A stretch of 64,000 nucleotides of DNA from Odontesthes bonariensis (GCF_027942865.1 NC_134526.1:18457784-18521783); one strand, 5' to 3'. Positions 26,764-41,394 are shown, counted from the first letter of the stretch. The notes: generated by a model not told the origin, from the letters alone. Numbers and translations are program-made.

Positions 26764-29700
26764 AATGAGGCATTAGGATTTCTGTAACATTGTGACGCCA
26801 CAGTTACACATTCAGGGTATGCCAGGGTATTGATGGCACCGGAGGGGCAAGCGCACAGTCTTCGTGGACACCAGCGGCTCAAGTGCATTTAAAGCTAGAG
26901 AAGACAAAACAATGTTATGAAAAGAGATGAAAATAAAAAAACAGTCTCTCGAAACATGCTGACCTACGACTAATGCTTCTCTTTTTAATAGGCAAAATGT
27001 AATGATGCCAGGCATATGCTGCGTGCCTCGTTGAATAGATCAAGAATTGAGGTCTCTTTTATTGTTCTGGCCTTCACAAATCTGCTGAGTTACTCCTGTA
27101 AGTTGTGATTCAAGGGCATGACTAATACGAGCATTTTCATTTGTAATTGTGATTTAGTAACCTCTGTGAAGATAAACTCCCCCTTCGTGAATTGTTTTTG
27201 CTATTTCGTTGACCTGTGTACCCTTTACTCTCACCTCCCATATTTACGGATCTTTGCGTGCAATCTGTCATTTACAGATAGACAAACAGGAATTTGGTCT
27301 CACACATACGCACACACACTTTGGCTATCATCACATTCAGTAAGACACAAAAACGCAGCCTGTGGGTGAGTGTTCATGAGTCAACAGCCTTGCCTGCCGG
27401 TGGCATTCACTGTTGACTCAGATCTCCAGGGAGAGAGAAGGAGACACACAGAGAAAGAGATAGGTGGGCCTGATGTCAAGACCCCCTCATTTATGATACA
27501 CATTCCTTAAGATGACAGGTAAAAGGTCTGTGAATGTTGTTTCAAACTATTACTTGTGCTTAATTTCTCTGTGTCAAGTGCAATGTCTGAAATAAATCAA
27601 TCATGTGAATAAAAAAAAAAACTTTTTAGCCAGCAGCAACCTTCTCATGGTTTAGCTACAATAAGCTACATGAATCTGTTCTCTAATCAGTCATTTTTCT
27701 CTGGTGTCTTATCTTTTCTGCTGTTGTTCGTCCTCCAAACATCGCATTCCTTTGTTTTCCTTGATAGAATATCGACAGTCACCACCACCACACCTCATCT
27801 CAGCTCACCCTCCCTCCTCTCCGTCTCTCCCTCTCTTCTATCCCTTGTTTTGGCCTTCACGGGAGGCTCTCAAGGCGCAGTATGAGGTTGTCCTCACCGC
27901 AGAATTGTCAGGCATAAACAGATCGTTTCTCCAAACCTAATAATACCACCATTCACTGCAGACACTCTCATCCTGCTCGCTGTCATTCCCTACGTGCTCT
28001 ATCCAGTTCTCTGTCCTCTCTCTTCGTTTCTCTGTTTTTTTTAATCATTCTTCGGACCTCCTGTTCTTTCTCCTCCCCGTCCTCTCATTTGTTTTCCTTC
28101 TTCCCCTACTCAGTCCTTTTTCTCTCCATTACACCTTTTGTCCCTAAATGTTGCATCACTTCCACCTCTGTATTTTTCAAATACTCTTTTTCCATCCTGC
28201 ATATTTCATTTAATTTAATTTCTTTACAAGCATACCTTTTTTTTTCCTTGATTTGCTCAAACCCCCGCCACCAGCAGGTTATCATGACCTGCTGCTACAA
28301 AAGAACAATAAATGCCTCCTCTTCCCCTCCTATGGTGAATCACAAAGCAAGGTTTCACACAGGCAGACCTGAAATCCATTTGTGTACATGTGCGTGCGTG
28401 CTTCAGTGATGGAATCTGTGTGTCTTGGCCTATAAGACTTCATCATGTGTTAAAGTGCAGTCTGCGACTTCCAAAGGTCCTGAAAGTGCAAAACAACAAA
28501 GAAAGGCCAAATACCATCGCATCCTATGGAACTCGGTGTGCAGACAGGCCAATTTATGCTTCCTTGTCTGTCTGCCAACATAGAGGAGATTCTGATAGTT
28601 CACAAAATGTTGAGGCCTTGCATGTGATCAAGATAGCATAAGAAAAGCTCAGCAGAGGTCAGTACGCAACTGCCTCTAATGACTGCTGATACAACAAAGG
28701 AGCTAGTTGCAATTCTGTTTTAATTCATCTAAAAAGAGGTTTTTGCGTCATCAACAACCGTTGTTCTATCTCCACCAAACTCATGGAAAATGGACCAACA
28801 ACAGCTCAACCACGAGTTACCTACATTTGCAGCCCTTCCACCTGTTTTTGACACTGCCCCCATGTGGCAGTAGAAAGCTACAATAGAAGCATTTGCAAAG
28901 CTCTGTGTAACAACAGTGCTGACACAGTGACCAGCTGAAACTTTAAAGTGGCCCTGACACCGCAAAAAAAGAGACATCTGATCTTGAAAGGAGTTACTGA
29001 TAGAAGAAATGTCCTCTATAATTGTGTCCAATTTAAGAGATTTTGACTGCACTCACTGTGAGTCATTTTCAGATTGGAGAGTATTCGTTTTGATATCTCC
29101 CGTCTTAGACTGAAATGCTGCATGAATGCCAGACGCAGACTGCAGCCAGGCTCCTCTGAAACAGCCTGAGGTTACACTGATATATGTAAACTTGCTTATT
29201 GATGCTGTGTTCGAGGGGCTAGAGTTCACTTAAAACAATTGCCACTTGCCTCTGATAGTTGAGCTTAAGGGCATTTCATTATTCCAAGGGGGGTTTGGAG
29301 CAACCTCAGCATTGACCGCAAATCTGCCATAACCAGGATGGACGATAAGTTTGATTTTGGGCTCGTCCATTGCAGTTCAATTCCTTTCCAATTGGGATCA
29401 ACATAAGGACAATATGCGTGGTTGTGTCCATGCATGTAATTCAATTAATTTACAAGCCAGACGTTAAGATGGTAGTTTTATAAGGAGTGCAGTAGGAGAG
29501 ATGGCCCGCTTTCTATAAGCAATACAGGCAGCCACTGGTTGGGAGTTATAGGCAGCATTCATACTATGACCAATGACATCTTACCCTTAAAGGATGCCAA
29601 GTAAAAGAATAAAGCAAGGTAAGACAACGTCCAGTGTGCTGCAGCACAGTTATGATATCCACTTCACACGCATACAAAAATATATCGATTTCTTCACCAA

Positions 29701-30384
29701 TCTTACTATAAAACAGGTGGGAGAGAAAGGTATATATGAAGGGCCTCAACACAACATTTTGATAGTTTTGATGATTCTCGACTGTCTCAAATAACGTATC
29801 TGTCCCTCATGTTCTATTACACAAACTACAAGGCCCTCAGCAACTTTGTATGAAGGGAATCATTTGAAGTTCAAATCTTAGTTTTCTACCATTTCTGCTC
29901 GCTTGCTAATTAAACCCAAAAGGGAAATGTGTTGTTATGGAGAAAGAGGCTAAAGAGAATAGAACTTGATCATGGTGGTGCAGCAGACTGTGCCTAAAAA
30001 AATGCGTTTTGACTGTAGCCCATGAGGTGAGGATATTCGCACAGGTTAAAAAAAAAATCCAGTATTGTGACAGATTTTTGGTTTGAAGCACGCCACATCT
30101 CAAAATTGGAATGATAATTTTTGATGAATTCCTTAAATAGAAACTGAGTTTTTAGAACATTCTATTCTCTACAGAAATGCGGAGGTAAACACACTTAAAA
30201 AAAAGAAAGGAAAAAGCATCATCTGATGAGAGGTGCTACAGGTCTAACGAAAAAGGAGCACTTTTGTTTCATCTGTGGGCTCTCTTAGCCTTTTTTTAAC
30301 GTTACATCACAGCCCATGAGTACCTCACGGCAACATGAGATTAACACTTGAATTTGTTATAGGCCAAACTTACCTTGACTGGCA
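26764..30384. other. No gene seen; long polypyrimidine tract
   Basis: About 27780-28140 is strongly pyrimidine-rich on the plus strand. The 106-107 codon frames at 28089-28409 and 28729-29052 show no domain. Confidence 0.5.
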
Positions 30385-31900
30385 TTAAAAAAGGTGTGTC
30401 CAGGATTCACTGAACAAAAGAGCCGAGAATTCGACTTCCCTCATACACCTGGCCGGTGAACACCATCGAGAATCAGTATCCACTTGCCATTTATGGAATC
30501 GGTCCACATGGAGGCATTTTGGCGAGGGGAAAAAAAAGAAGCGAGAACGTCGTTGCGGTGCTGCAGCGCAAAGCCCGATTTCCCGATGGAAAATTGGGTT
30601 GTGTGTTGAAAGCCTTGGCGACTCTATGCGTTGCGCGCTGGCTTCCACTGGACTCACATTTTCAAAGAGCAAAGAATAGAAATAAAATGCCAAATCAAGT
30701 ACATTTTTTGTTGTTTCCACCTGTCAACTTTTATTTCTAGACTCCCTAACGATTATTTCGAGACAGTGAATGCAAACAGATGATCAATATTCTGAGTTCC
30801 ACTTTAAGCCGTGTGCGCAAAGGAATTTGGGAATACTTTTTTTGCTACGGTCACGTTGGCTGAGCACACTGCAAAAAAAAAAAATTCTAGGTAGCAGGAA
30901 AAAAAAAATGTCAGACCAAGCAATCTCGTCCCACAAAATGTTGGCATGATGAACGTTTCACATCTTCTCAGACCGTTCGGACACCTTGATTATCCCAGAA
31001 TCTTTATCCAAAAGGCGTGTCTGTTTTCAAAACCAACAGCAACAGTTAATCCCCCACCAGCTAAAACATTTAAAAAAATTCCTTATCGTCTTCACTCCGT
31101 CGTGCGGCCAGACTTCCTCCCAGTGGAATACGCGACAGAGGGGCGCATCTGTTAAACCCAGTTTAGCATGCTGCCAAAATATCACACCAAAGATTACCTA
31201 ATGATCACTTTAGAAAAATGTACCGTAAAAAAAAAAAAAAAAGCCTTAAACTGTAATTCTGTAACTCTGAAGTTACAGATGCTCAGAAAAAGTGGATGCT
31301 TTCTTCTCTTTCTCACGCTCTGAAGGCATATTTTGTCTCTGGCGCGTCAAAACCTCATCTTGTGGGTGAATTCTCAGTGAAAGTGAGTGCGCGCGAATGT
31401 ACGTGTCTGTGTGTGCGTTAGTGGAGGGAGAGAGAGAGAAGAAGTCCCTTTTTCGGTCCCCACATTGAAAGAGTGTGTGTGTGCGCGCGATTTCTGGTAA
31501 ATCGAATAAACTCAACCAAATGCAGCTTAACTGAATGTTAAACATAGACTGCACCTCTAGAAGGAAGATGGACTGGACGCGGCGATGTACGTTGGGGGAA
31601 TGGTGTATAGTGGATTGGAAATTGCTCATCATGCTCACACCATTAGAACAACTTCACACCAAAACTGTGATTTGCGGCGCCGAATTAATGTAGCTATGAG
31701 TAGACATGTGTTTTCACGCGTGAGCACACATACACGCACACACGTACATTGTGTCAGACACGCACACAGCGGTGGATAATCAACGTTTCATGTTTTCATT
31801 TGATCGGACAAGGGAGCGCACCACCGCAGCGAGAACGCGAGAGACTCGCGCGTGAGCAACTCTGAACCCCCCCGAAGAGTGCATTGGACGAAGAGCACAG
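30385..31900. promoter_or_regulatory. CpG-rich block, possible orphan promoter or first exon
   Basis: CpG is dense here against a poor background: seven in 30541-30590 and nine in 31801-31860. Open frames on both strands (for example 30385-30720 minus) resemble no family I know. A possible minus-strand donor, GGCCAG before GTGTATG, lies near 30450. I infer an unmethylated promoter or 5' exon of a gene or noncoding RNA whose other exons I cannot identify. Confidence 0.4.
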
Positions 31901-33534
31901 GGGATCATGTTGGCAAGTGGGTGGCCATACCTTAGCATATGATAAGACAGCATTTTGTATTAGCTGTATGTGTGGAGAGGTAGAAAATAGACTAAGCTCT
32001 ATCTCCAGGAGATTAAAGAAAAGGAGATGGAAAGTCACCTGGAGGGGTGACTAATGTTGATGAAAAGTCAGATGGGAAGGAATATATCATTTTGCAGTTC
32101 AGTATGACTATCCCCATGCACACATGCCATGTTGGGACATATAGTTTCTGGTGACTTGATTTTTCTTCTTTCAGCACCATGGACAGGGAAAAAGTCTAGA
32201 GGTCGGCTTTGGTCCTGTCCAACGTGCTGAAGACGTCTCATTTGGAAACGTTAGTTAGTTATTTGTTTATTTGTGACAGGACTCTGCATATTAATAAACA
32301 TTAATGTAAATATGCCAGATTTAGCTCCAAGGCTAATTTCCATCTGCAGTCCTGCTGTTCACACTAAAATCAAGACAAGACAAAGACAAAAACAGGAAAC
32401 AAGAAAACAAAGCGTACAACATTCCATATCACTTAACCACATCACAAGATATACAACAAATGACCTGTTATGGTACGAATACCATACCGAAAAACCATAT
32501 CCACACAATTGTGTCGCACAGTAGTTTCAGACATTAAAATGCATCTGATTGGCAAATAATGTTTTACCCTCCTATACAAGTATATATTTATTAAAGTGCA
32601 TCTGGTACTATATTAAAGTGCATTCATCCTAAAGTGCTATTTTTAAAGTGCATGGAGTAAAGTGCTATTTTTAAAGTGCCAACTAATTTTAAGAATTACA
32701 GAATTACTACCAATTTATTTTTAGTATTGCATGTTAAATAAAACTACCCTTCATGTTTACAGTCCTGGTTATCTGTACTTTAATACAGGTCGTTACTTTC
32801 TTTTTGCTTCCATTGCATGGTGTGGAAATGTTGAATGTCAAGTTAGATACTTGAAAAACTAAAAATAATCAATGTCTGTGGCTCGCTGACCACTGGAAAT
32901 AATGCTTCATAAAGAGTAATGGTTGTGAGATTTCCAGGTCAACTAAGCATGACCACACTCCTCCACATGCCAGACCTGTCACACCAGCTGCTTTGAAACT
33001 CAAGTAAATAGGTTAGTTTATGATACTCTCAACATGTATCGATGGCAAATATACTTATTATGGCACTTTAAAATCCCACAAAGGAAAAAGCCTGGAGGCA
33101 TGAAAATTGCATGTTTTGCCACTGTAAGGTTATGACTAATTCAAGGCACCATGTGCAAAAATACCCCCACTTGCCAGCTTGAGGTGAAGTGCGTTCTTCG
33201 TAAGTTGTGAATAATTAAGGTCCAGTGAGCGCAGTTGGAAACAGGACTTTTTGCTGACTGTGTGCTTTGTCTGGGTTGGCATTTATGAGGAACTACAGTG
33301 CTCATAATGGGTATTAAGAGGGCAGAACAGATTTACAAACACATGCATCTTGTGGGCTTTAAAGATAAGAAATAACTTTCAAACTTGGCTTTTTCAATCC
33401 AGTGTATGAAATATAATATAGTAAATTTGAACTAGATTTTCTCCTGCTAGAATTTATTGTGATTTTTGGAGTAACAACTCATATCAGTGATAAAGAATGA
33501 TAATCTAAAAATGCAATGTTCTGATGGGAAAACT
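31901..33534. other. No gene seen
   Basis: One splice-acceptor-like polypyrimidine tract and AG at 32173-32174 is followed by an ATG in a CACCATGG context, but that frame closes after six codons. Confidence 0.5.
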
Positions 33535-33950
33535 TTTGTCCTGGCACTCATGTGTACATCACTTTGACATGTACCAACCCGAGTAACAAGGCCAGCAGAT
33601 ATAGCAACTACTCCATGAAAGCAGGAGCCACCCCCCCCCCCCCCCCAGAACAATGTGCCAGAAATTGTCACAAATAACGCTCAGGTGTGGCTCAAGAACT
33701 ATAACGAGCCCTGATTGATCAGCCATCCAAACTCTTCAGATCTCAAGCAGAACAAGCATCCACAGTATGCACTCAAACAAACTTAGTCCACTGAGACCCA
33801 TCCAACAACTCAAAACATCCTAGTGCCGCACACCAAAGGCCAACCAATAGGTTTACTGTCAATGACCCAACCTCTCATAGCCATTTTGGTGACGTGAGAA
33901 GGCCAATATCAGGCAGTTGGTTTTAATGTTTTGGCTGGTCCTTATGAAAA
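33535..33950 (+). mobile_element. Tc1-like DNA transposon relic, 3' half
   Basis: The plus strand follows the end of a widespread fish Tc1-like family: WHSCVHHFDMYQP-like residues near 33543, a decayed SDLKQNKHPQ segment near 33737 in place of SPDLNPIEHLW, and the tail 'GGTTTTAATGTTTTGGCTG' near 33920. A 16-base C run at 33631-33646 interrupts it. Frames are broken throughout. Confidence 0.6.
33631..33646. repeat. Poly-C run, 16 bases
   Basis: Lies inside the Tc1-like relic at 33.5-33.9 kb. Confidence 0.95.
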
Positions 33951-34715
33951 CAGCATAAATTGCATTGCATCACATCGAGGAACATCATGTTACCTAGTGC
34001 CACAACACATCTCATCAGATCAGGTCACTTCATGTCACATTGCATGGCATCACAACAAAGTAGTCCAATAAAGCAGTAACATCCATGAGTCATGTAGCAT
34101 TTTGGTGTTGTTTCTTTTTTATTCAGGCCAATAACTTGAAGGCTTGCTTTAGTCTACAACTGCCCGTCTTGAGAATCAAAGGCTTTTAATATTCATGGCA
34201 GTACTGAGTTTCAGAATTTTTAAGCAGTCTGAATATTTATACCAGAAATATGGCCCCTACTTGAGCAGAAGGTTGTTTCTAATTTGAATATAGAATATTG
34301 CAGGATGTGTAAGATTAAATCTTTCACAAATTATTTTTCTTGCTCCGTCTTTGCATCTAAATTCACCAGAAAAGAGCAGTGCAGTGTTTAAAGCTCCTTA
34401 TCAGTCATTATGTAGTATGTATGTATTTTTTTACTAAGCTGAATGCTTTCTTTGCGCTCTTTGATGCTTTTTAGAAGTCACAATTTGAAAACTACAAAAC
34501 CTGACAGAGATTTATTTTGCAAGGACGTGAATATGTACTGCTTGACTTGATATTAAAGTCACTCAATCCACACGCCTCTGAAAAAAACATGAAAAACTTT
34601 GTTGAAATCTGGTATGTCAGTTTGGATGACCGCAAAGATAGAGGATGGTTTCCACAGAGTTGCCAGTTATGCACAGCCTTTGGGGCTGCTGGGAAGAGAT
34701 AGGCCACATCCCAAG

Positions 34716-34742
34716 GTGTGTGTGTGTGTGTGTGTGTGTGTG
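34716..34742. repeat. TG microsatellite
   Basis: About 13 TG units; a second run follows 250 bases on. Confidence 0.9.
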
Positions 34743-34994
34743 TTGCTAGTTCTGTTTTAAGTGTAGAAGTGTTAGTTCTCTCCTTTTCCGAGTAAAGATA
34801 AGGAGGAATAAAAGAGGTACCTGAAGCGTGAAGGGATTTAGGGGAAAGTGTTTGGTGCAAAAGGCACATGTCACACACTCATCATCTAAATACTATAGAA
34901 AAAAAATAATAGAACAAAAAACTGTAACCACCTGGGTATGGCCACAAAAAACAAAACAATACAAACATTATACATACACACACAAGTAGCTTGT

Positions 34995-35021
34995 TGTGTG
35001 TGTGTGTGTGTGTGTGTGTGT
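34995..35021. repeat. TG microsatellite
   Basis: About 13 TG units, the pair of the run at 34.7 kb. Confidence 0.9.
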
Positions 35022-38000
35022 CTGACTACATCTATCAATCTCATGTGACATGAAAGATTTGTCTCAACTTTCAAACCGATCTCACATCTTTTATGTCTGA
35101 TGTAAAGCACTCTGTGTTTGCCTGCCTCTGTCCCTAAATACGCTCACTTTCCCTGTGTTTTACACATTACACACATACACAAACAAAATCACAAATTTTG
35201 CCCTCCTGAGTTCTGATGAAATATTTCCGATCACAGCTGATGGAACGCATGTTTACCTTTGTTTAGATAAGCCACCACAAATGTGTGTCTATGTGTGGGT
35301 GAGTTTCACATTAATCAATTCTTTACTAGACAAAGAGACTGTGGGAAGGGGGAGAAAGGTAAAAACAAAGAATAAAGTAGGTGTACTGACAAGAAAAAGA
35401 ACTAAGAAAGTAGCAGCTTTGTGGGTGGTGAGTAAATATTAATGATAATGACGGGATTTGAGAAACTGCAACTGAGAATAAGAAGAGCCAAGAGGCGAAA
35501 CACAGTAATCAAGTCTAGAAAAGGAAGAGACCGCAAAATAATAAATCCATGAATGGAACATTTTGACATTAAACAGGCTTGTCGGTATCTGAACTCTGCC
35601 ACAGAGATACCCAGTTCCATTTCATACCAACCATTATATGATGTTTTGCCCAGTAACTGTATATGCTGTCATCCAGATCACAATGACCTGAGGAGCTTCA
35701 GCTGAAAACAGCGAAGCTTTGTTTTTGATGTGTGATATCTCATCCAAGAGGCTTCCTCATTCCTGACTCACGGGTAGAAGTGTCAAGTATTTAATTACTT
35801 ATAGGGTCACTGACACATTAAGAGTCATCAAGATGACACGTGTGCTTTCACCAACCCTGTCATCAGGTGGTTCAATGAGGACAGACAGTCAACGAGGAGT
35901 GTATAAACCTTTACACAGGGTAACCTAACCAACTGCTCTACAAGCATCTATGTTATGGCCTGCAGGTTTTGTTGTGTTCTTTGTTTCCTTGTTTTAGTGC
36001 TGACCCTTTTTGGGCTGATACTGACAAGAAATGAGAAAACTTGATCGAATAACAACACTACTTTCTTTTTTGGCATTCACCTTTAATGTCATGGAAACAA
36101 TCAAATATGTATCATAAAGGTAACTGAACAGATTTAAAGTATTTCAGTCCCTCGTCATACTATATTTGAATGAGCACAAATAAATTCATAGAAATGCACT
36201 ACAAACTTTTATCATAAACTTTCACAGACAAAAAAACTCAAAACAGTTTTAAAAAAAAAAACGTTTTTGCCTGTTAAACCATAACCAACTCAAGTATTTT
36301 TCAGTGCTTACATGACTCATTAAAATACTTTGTGCCCAACAGAACTGAATGTAAATAAATATTGTCGGGAGACACAACAGGGATACACACGATAATAATC
36401 GCACACTGCCATCGGCCAATATGATCCTATTTGCCAATACACCATTTCCAGTCAAAAAGCTTAAAATCAGTTGATACCAATGTTAGGTGGATATATCTGT
36501 GCAACCCTTATTTCCATGTTGTATATGCTTGTCAGTAGTATTTTTGTTTTAATTTTACAAATGTTTTCCTGTTGCACCTTAGTTAGATTTAATTTCCGTT
36601 TTGTGTTGTTGAGGCTATCTTGTACATTCTTTTTATTATGCTTCCTGTCCTTGTTTAAGATCTTGGTTCTGTGACTGATTACCAGACACTGAGTATTCAC
36701 CTTTCTCAGTTCTCATACTCCCTGGTTTTTCTCTCCCATTTGCCAGATCTTCATTGTTTCCTCAAGACTATGATACCCCCCCAGTTGTCCCTATTAGTCC
36801 TCTTTATATAAACACATACAAAAATACATGTATGGGAATTCTGGTGGTTATGAGAACCATGGCATCAATGAAGTTAATGGTCGCATTGTCAAAAGGATGC
36901 ATTTAATCTCTAGCCATGATAGCTTTCTCACCCGACACAAGCAGTTTTGAGTTCCAATCCTTAGAACGTAGTCTTATTGTCTAAAGCCAACCAGGAAGTG
37001 ACAGAAGTGTTGCTCTCTTTGCTATGCATTTCTGGACTTCTGTTTGGATTTTCGGCAACTGCAGCACTTTTCCTTTTGTTAAATTGAAAGGCTTATTCAG
37101 TTTATCTCAACCTGCCACCCATCCATGAGTCTTATTTTTCTTACATACCGTGATGAAGGCTTCACACAGAAGTGCCAGCTGCTCCTATCATGATTCAGTA
37201 TCCACCTGCATCTAAAGGATAAGGAACCCTGCTCTGATAGCAGTAATGTACACATTCTGTCCAGGGGGGGGAAAGGAGTGATATAGGAAGCCATTTAAGT
37301 AAAACTGGATTGATGATGGTGTCACTCAGCCAAGTACAATGAGCTCTGACAGAGCTCTCCAAGCAAATGGTCACCATTTGAACCTTGATTCATGTCACTG
37401 TAGCATATGATATGATGTCCAGTATGAGTAATGAACATATGACTATGTGCTGGGCTTTGTGCATATCGTACAATCACATCAACGATACAGCTTTATAACT
37501 TTAACTGAACAAACAGTTGAATTGACACATGTTCAAACTGCAAAAAAATTTTTTACAACTTTTCCTCCAGCTGTATGTCCTTCTCAAAGTGCCTTTCCTT
37601 GAAAATCCCTAATGACCTTGGATACGTCTGGATTCACAAAAAACATGTTTATTTATCACTTTTATAGACACGCACGAACAGACTTACTTCTGCTATCCCC
37701 AGCCACACTCATCACTCGAGGAAAAATCCATTGACCTGCCACTGAAGCATCTTCCCCATAAACGAGCACACACACGCATGACCATGAAACGCATGAAAAT
37801 TGCACACATGTAAGTCTTCAACTACAGTCTCATTTCACAGTCTGCTCTTGGCCTACCTTGAATCCCCCTGGAGGGATTTAGTAAATAGAAAGCTAGTTTG
37901 TACTTTCCATTAGAGCCTAATTCTATTACGCAGTTGGCTCTTATCGATCCAAACATTCAGGGAGACATGCAAGAAAAGAAGCAAGTCGAGCCCAGCGGAG

Positions 38001-39193
38001 GCGACCGCGGTTTAAAGATGGGGGCAGGAAAAGGTGAGAAAGGGAGTGCAAATAGTAGAATGAAAATAAGAGGGAAAGGGGTTGATAGAAAGAAATAAAA
38101 GGGCAAAGAGAGCTCCAGTTAAATCCAACTGTAAAAGAGTAACTTGCATAAACATAGCTATGACATCTGTATGACGAGACCCATGATTTTCTTTGGTGGG
38201 TTACTTGTATGCAAGTGACATAAAGCTGACATATGTATTTTGTTCATGTGTGATATCTTCCTTTACATCATTTAAAGACTATGATACAAGGTGCACATGT
38301 CTGGATGGACGTTCTGATGTCTTATCATGTTGCCCGCGTCATCACTTTGTGGTTGCATGGTGTCGCTTCAAACAATGATTCAAACTGACAGCACGCATAT
38401 AATTTGAATAGCGTTGGGAGATGAGAATGTCAGACATACGACAAGTACACACCCTTTTGTGTATGTGTACACGACGACTACTGCAATATGGAGATGACCA
38501 CAGCAAAGCTGAGCCAGACATATACAAGCAAGCAGGAGAAACCTAGAGAGTGCATGCTGTGTGGTGTCGAGGCTGCAGTTCTGTTTGATGCTTAACCCGG
38601 GCCATTCTTGGAACCAGAGATGTGGTCACACCTGACTCACCCTGCCTGAGGCAGCGAGTGTAAGCAAACTTGAAAAATAAGGGAGAGATTATGAAGGACA
38701 TTTCTTCAGAGACATGGGTATATTGCGGGTGGGAGAAAAAGGTGGTATTGAAAGGCAGCAGAGCGGATAAAGAAGGACGAGGATGAGCTCAGAGAGAAGT
38801 GTGAAGAACCTAAGGCAATAGGGGTGTATCTGTGTGGGTGTATATGTGTGTCGGAGATAAAGCAGTGAAATAGACAGAAAAATATTTTGGCAAAAAATCA
38901 GGAACACATAAAAATACAATGCGCACGTCACCACTACCTGGACCTAAAAGAATAGATTTTCCGTTAGCCGTGCATGTCCACTCTGTCAGAAGTAAAACAC
39001 AAAGACAGATCCCAGCCAAATATAGACCCAGTGACCACAAACAAGCCACCGAAGAAGCGGGGTATAAAAAGCACAAGGCTACAGCGGAATGACTGAACAG
39101 ATTATTAGAAATAAAGAGTCACTACTTGGTAAAATGTTAAGAGTAAAACCATACAGCGAACACACTCACAGAGCCATGTGGCTTTGGCGTTTC

Positions 39194-39213
39194 ATTTATT
39201 TATTTATTTATTT
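39194..39213. repeat. ATTT microsatellite
   Basis: Five ATTT units. Confidence 0.8.
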
Positions 39214-40045
39214 TCTCCTTTTAAAGGAAAGCAGTAAGGGAAACTGTGTACACAAGCTGCGATACAAAGCAAACCATTAATGGACTAAACAGGCAGATGG
39301 AGAAGAAGAAGTCATGGAACAACCCCTTTGAAATAATTTCCCTGTCTTTCCAGTCTTCAATAAGCAAAATAAAAGGAGTGCTATCTGGATTTGGTGCTCA
39401 TGGGCTCATAGTGAGTTATTTCATCAATGACGCACACCCACAGTCACACTGCATTTCTTGTCATCCCCCTGAATGCAGTTTTGTCATTTAGAACAATGAT
39501 TCATTTGGCAGCTCTGTTGAAAATGGACAAAAAAAGACAAAAACAACTTAATCCAGCAAGTTCTATTGTGTTTGAGTTGTTAGAAAAGGGAGAACTTTTT
39601 CCCCCATTGTAATGAACAGCAAATTGTTCTTATTGACAAATTTGATATATGAATCATAAAACTTTCCCAACTTTAACCACAACTTATATGAATTTAAGGG
39701 GACATCAAAAATTGTGCTTGTTTGTGACAGCATCATTTAAGCACTCTATAAATTCAGTCCGATGCTAGACACTTACAGCTATCCGATGAACTATGAGGTA
39801 GATCAGCAGTAAAAGTTTTGCAGCTTTATGACACTGCTGCAAAAATTTACTGAAGCAATAAGAGCTTATTCTATTTTAGTTTGGGCTTAAATTATGAAAA
39901 CATTGCTTGAAGTGCACTGGTTGTAATGCTTGCTAGGGGTACATTTTTCTCTTGTTGGATTAGGCACAAATTTAGATCAGTGCGTCATAATGTGGGCTCG
40001 TCTTACGAAACAAGTTGCCTCAGAACCGCAAGAAATTTAAAATTC

Positions 40046-40100
40046 AGCCATTTAGAAAACACATTTATCCAAAGTGACGTGAAGGGTAAAATAAGTTAAT
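40046..40100 (+). repeat. Diverged fish interspersed repeat fragment
   Basis: 'CATTTATCCAAAGTGACGTG' resembles the very common fish repeat with CTTTTATCCAAAGCGACTTA. The right limit is uncertain. Confidence 0.4.
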
Positions 40101-41394
40101 GTTCCTGAGGCACAAAAAGGAGACACTGCCACATAACTCAATGTGCTCCAAAAACAAAACTGGTGCATTAACTATCATCAGTGGTGAAGGAACAAATGCT
40201 TGGTTGTAGCTGTATTTGCAGTATAACCTTGCAGTGTATCGGTTGCTCATACAGGTCGATGTGTGACGCCACACAGCCTGAAGGCCGGATTTCTGCGGGA
40301 TGAGAGCAGACGGGTATAATAAAAGATCAAACTCATTCTGCAGTGGTGTCACATAAGAGAGCTTGATGTTTTCATGTTTCGGATTGGTGCTGAAAAGTCA
40401 AACGAATCCTGCCCGGTCCATGAGCTTTGGCAACACTGTCACAATGAGTCTCATTCAAACCCAGAAGACAACTTCAGTAAACAACAGGAGGGACTTTGAC
40501 ACACTGCATGCGAGTTGCATTCTAAACCAGCTTGGAGGTTTTGGATGATTAACATACTCACAAACAACTTGCAGTATACATGAATATGTGATACTACAGG
40601 CAGGTAGTTAGCTTTCTTGTGTTGTTTTATTTGGCTCAGCAAGCGCTTGAAAAAGAGAACTTTATTAGTTTTGTCTATTTCACACAGCAGGTTTGACATG
40701 AACATTGGTTGTCATGTGTGACCTAGCAGTGTAGCTAAAGACCCATTCTTTATGTTTGAAAGGGCTTACGGTTTGGCAAAAGGCCACCTGTGCTGCCATG
40801 CATACACATCTGTATACACACACACACGCACACACACTGTCACTGTAGGGCAGGTCAATGGCAGTGTACTCTCCAAGCTGTCATGGTCATTCTCCAGTTT
40901 AACCAGAACAAAACAGGAAATCTCCCTGGGCATCCACCTCTGGAAATTGATTTTAACACAAAGCAGTGTGCAATGCAAATGAAGAAACACGCGGTCGGTT
41001 TTACAGGACGGATCCGTGTAAACAAAAACATGCATTTCTTGCATGTTTACGATGGTACAAAACTTGAATTACACGCCACGATTAAGATAAAAACAATCTT
41101 GTGTTGAGACCTTTTAATGTCACCGAATGATTAAAAAAAAACCTGCAATGTTTTTTCTCATTCTCATATTTAAAGATTATTTGGTGCTGCTCTGAGAATC
41201 CAGCTGTGTCAAAATCAGTGCGATTGTGGATGTCAAAAAAGTTAAAAATCTCCATTTTCATCTTAGTTTTGGGTCAATAAAAGAGATATATATGAAATAT
41301 CATGTATTCAACAATTACATAGATAAAGAGTTTACAGTTAGAGGAAGGGGAAACAACTCTCTAGATCCAATGAGCGTAGGTATGCTTGAAGGAA

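Larger units (their letters stand above)
33951..41394. other. No gene seen; microsatellites and repeat scraps
   Basis: Noncoding DNA with paired TG runs. About 35680-35900 holds words such as CTCATCCAAGAGGCTTCCTC that recall a dispersed fish repeat. Many open frames, none recognisable. Confidence 0.5.

Noticed and set aside
30385..30720. 111-codon minus-strand frame in the CpG-rich block
   Set aside because: No family resemblance; CpG-rich DNA has few stop codons by chance.
35640..35960. Possible Penelope-like or other dispersed repeat
   Set aside because: A few words match my memory of a fish repeat, but no domain or end could be read.
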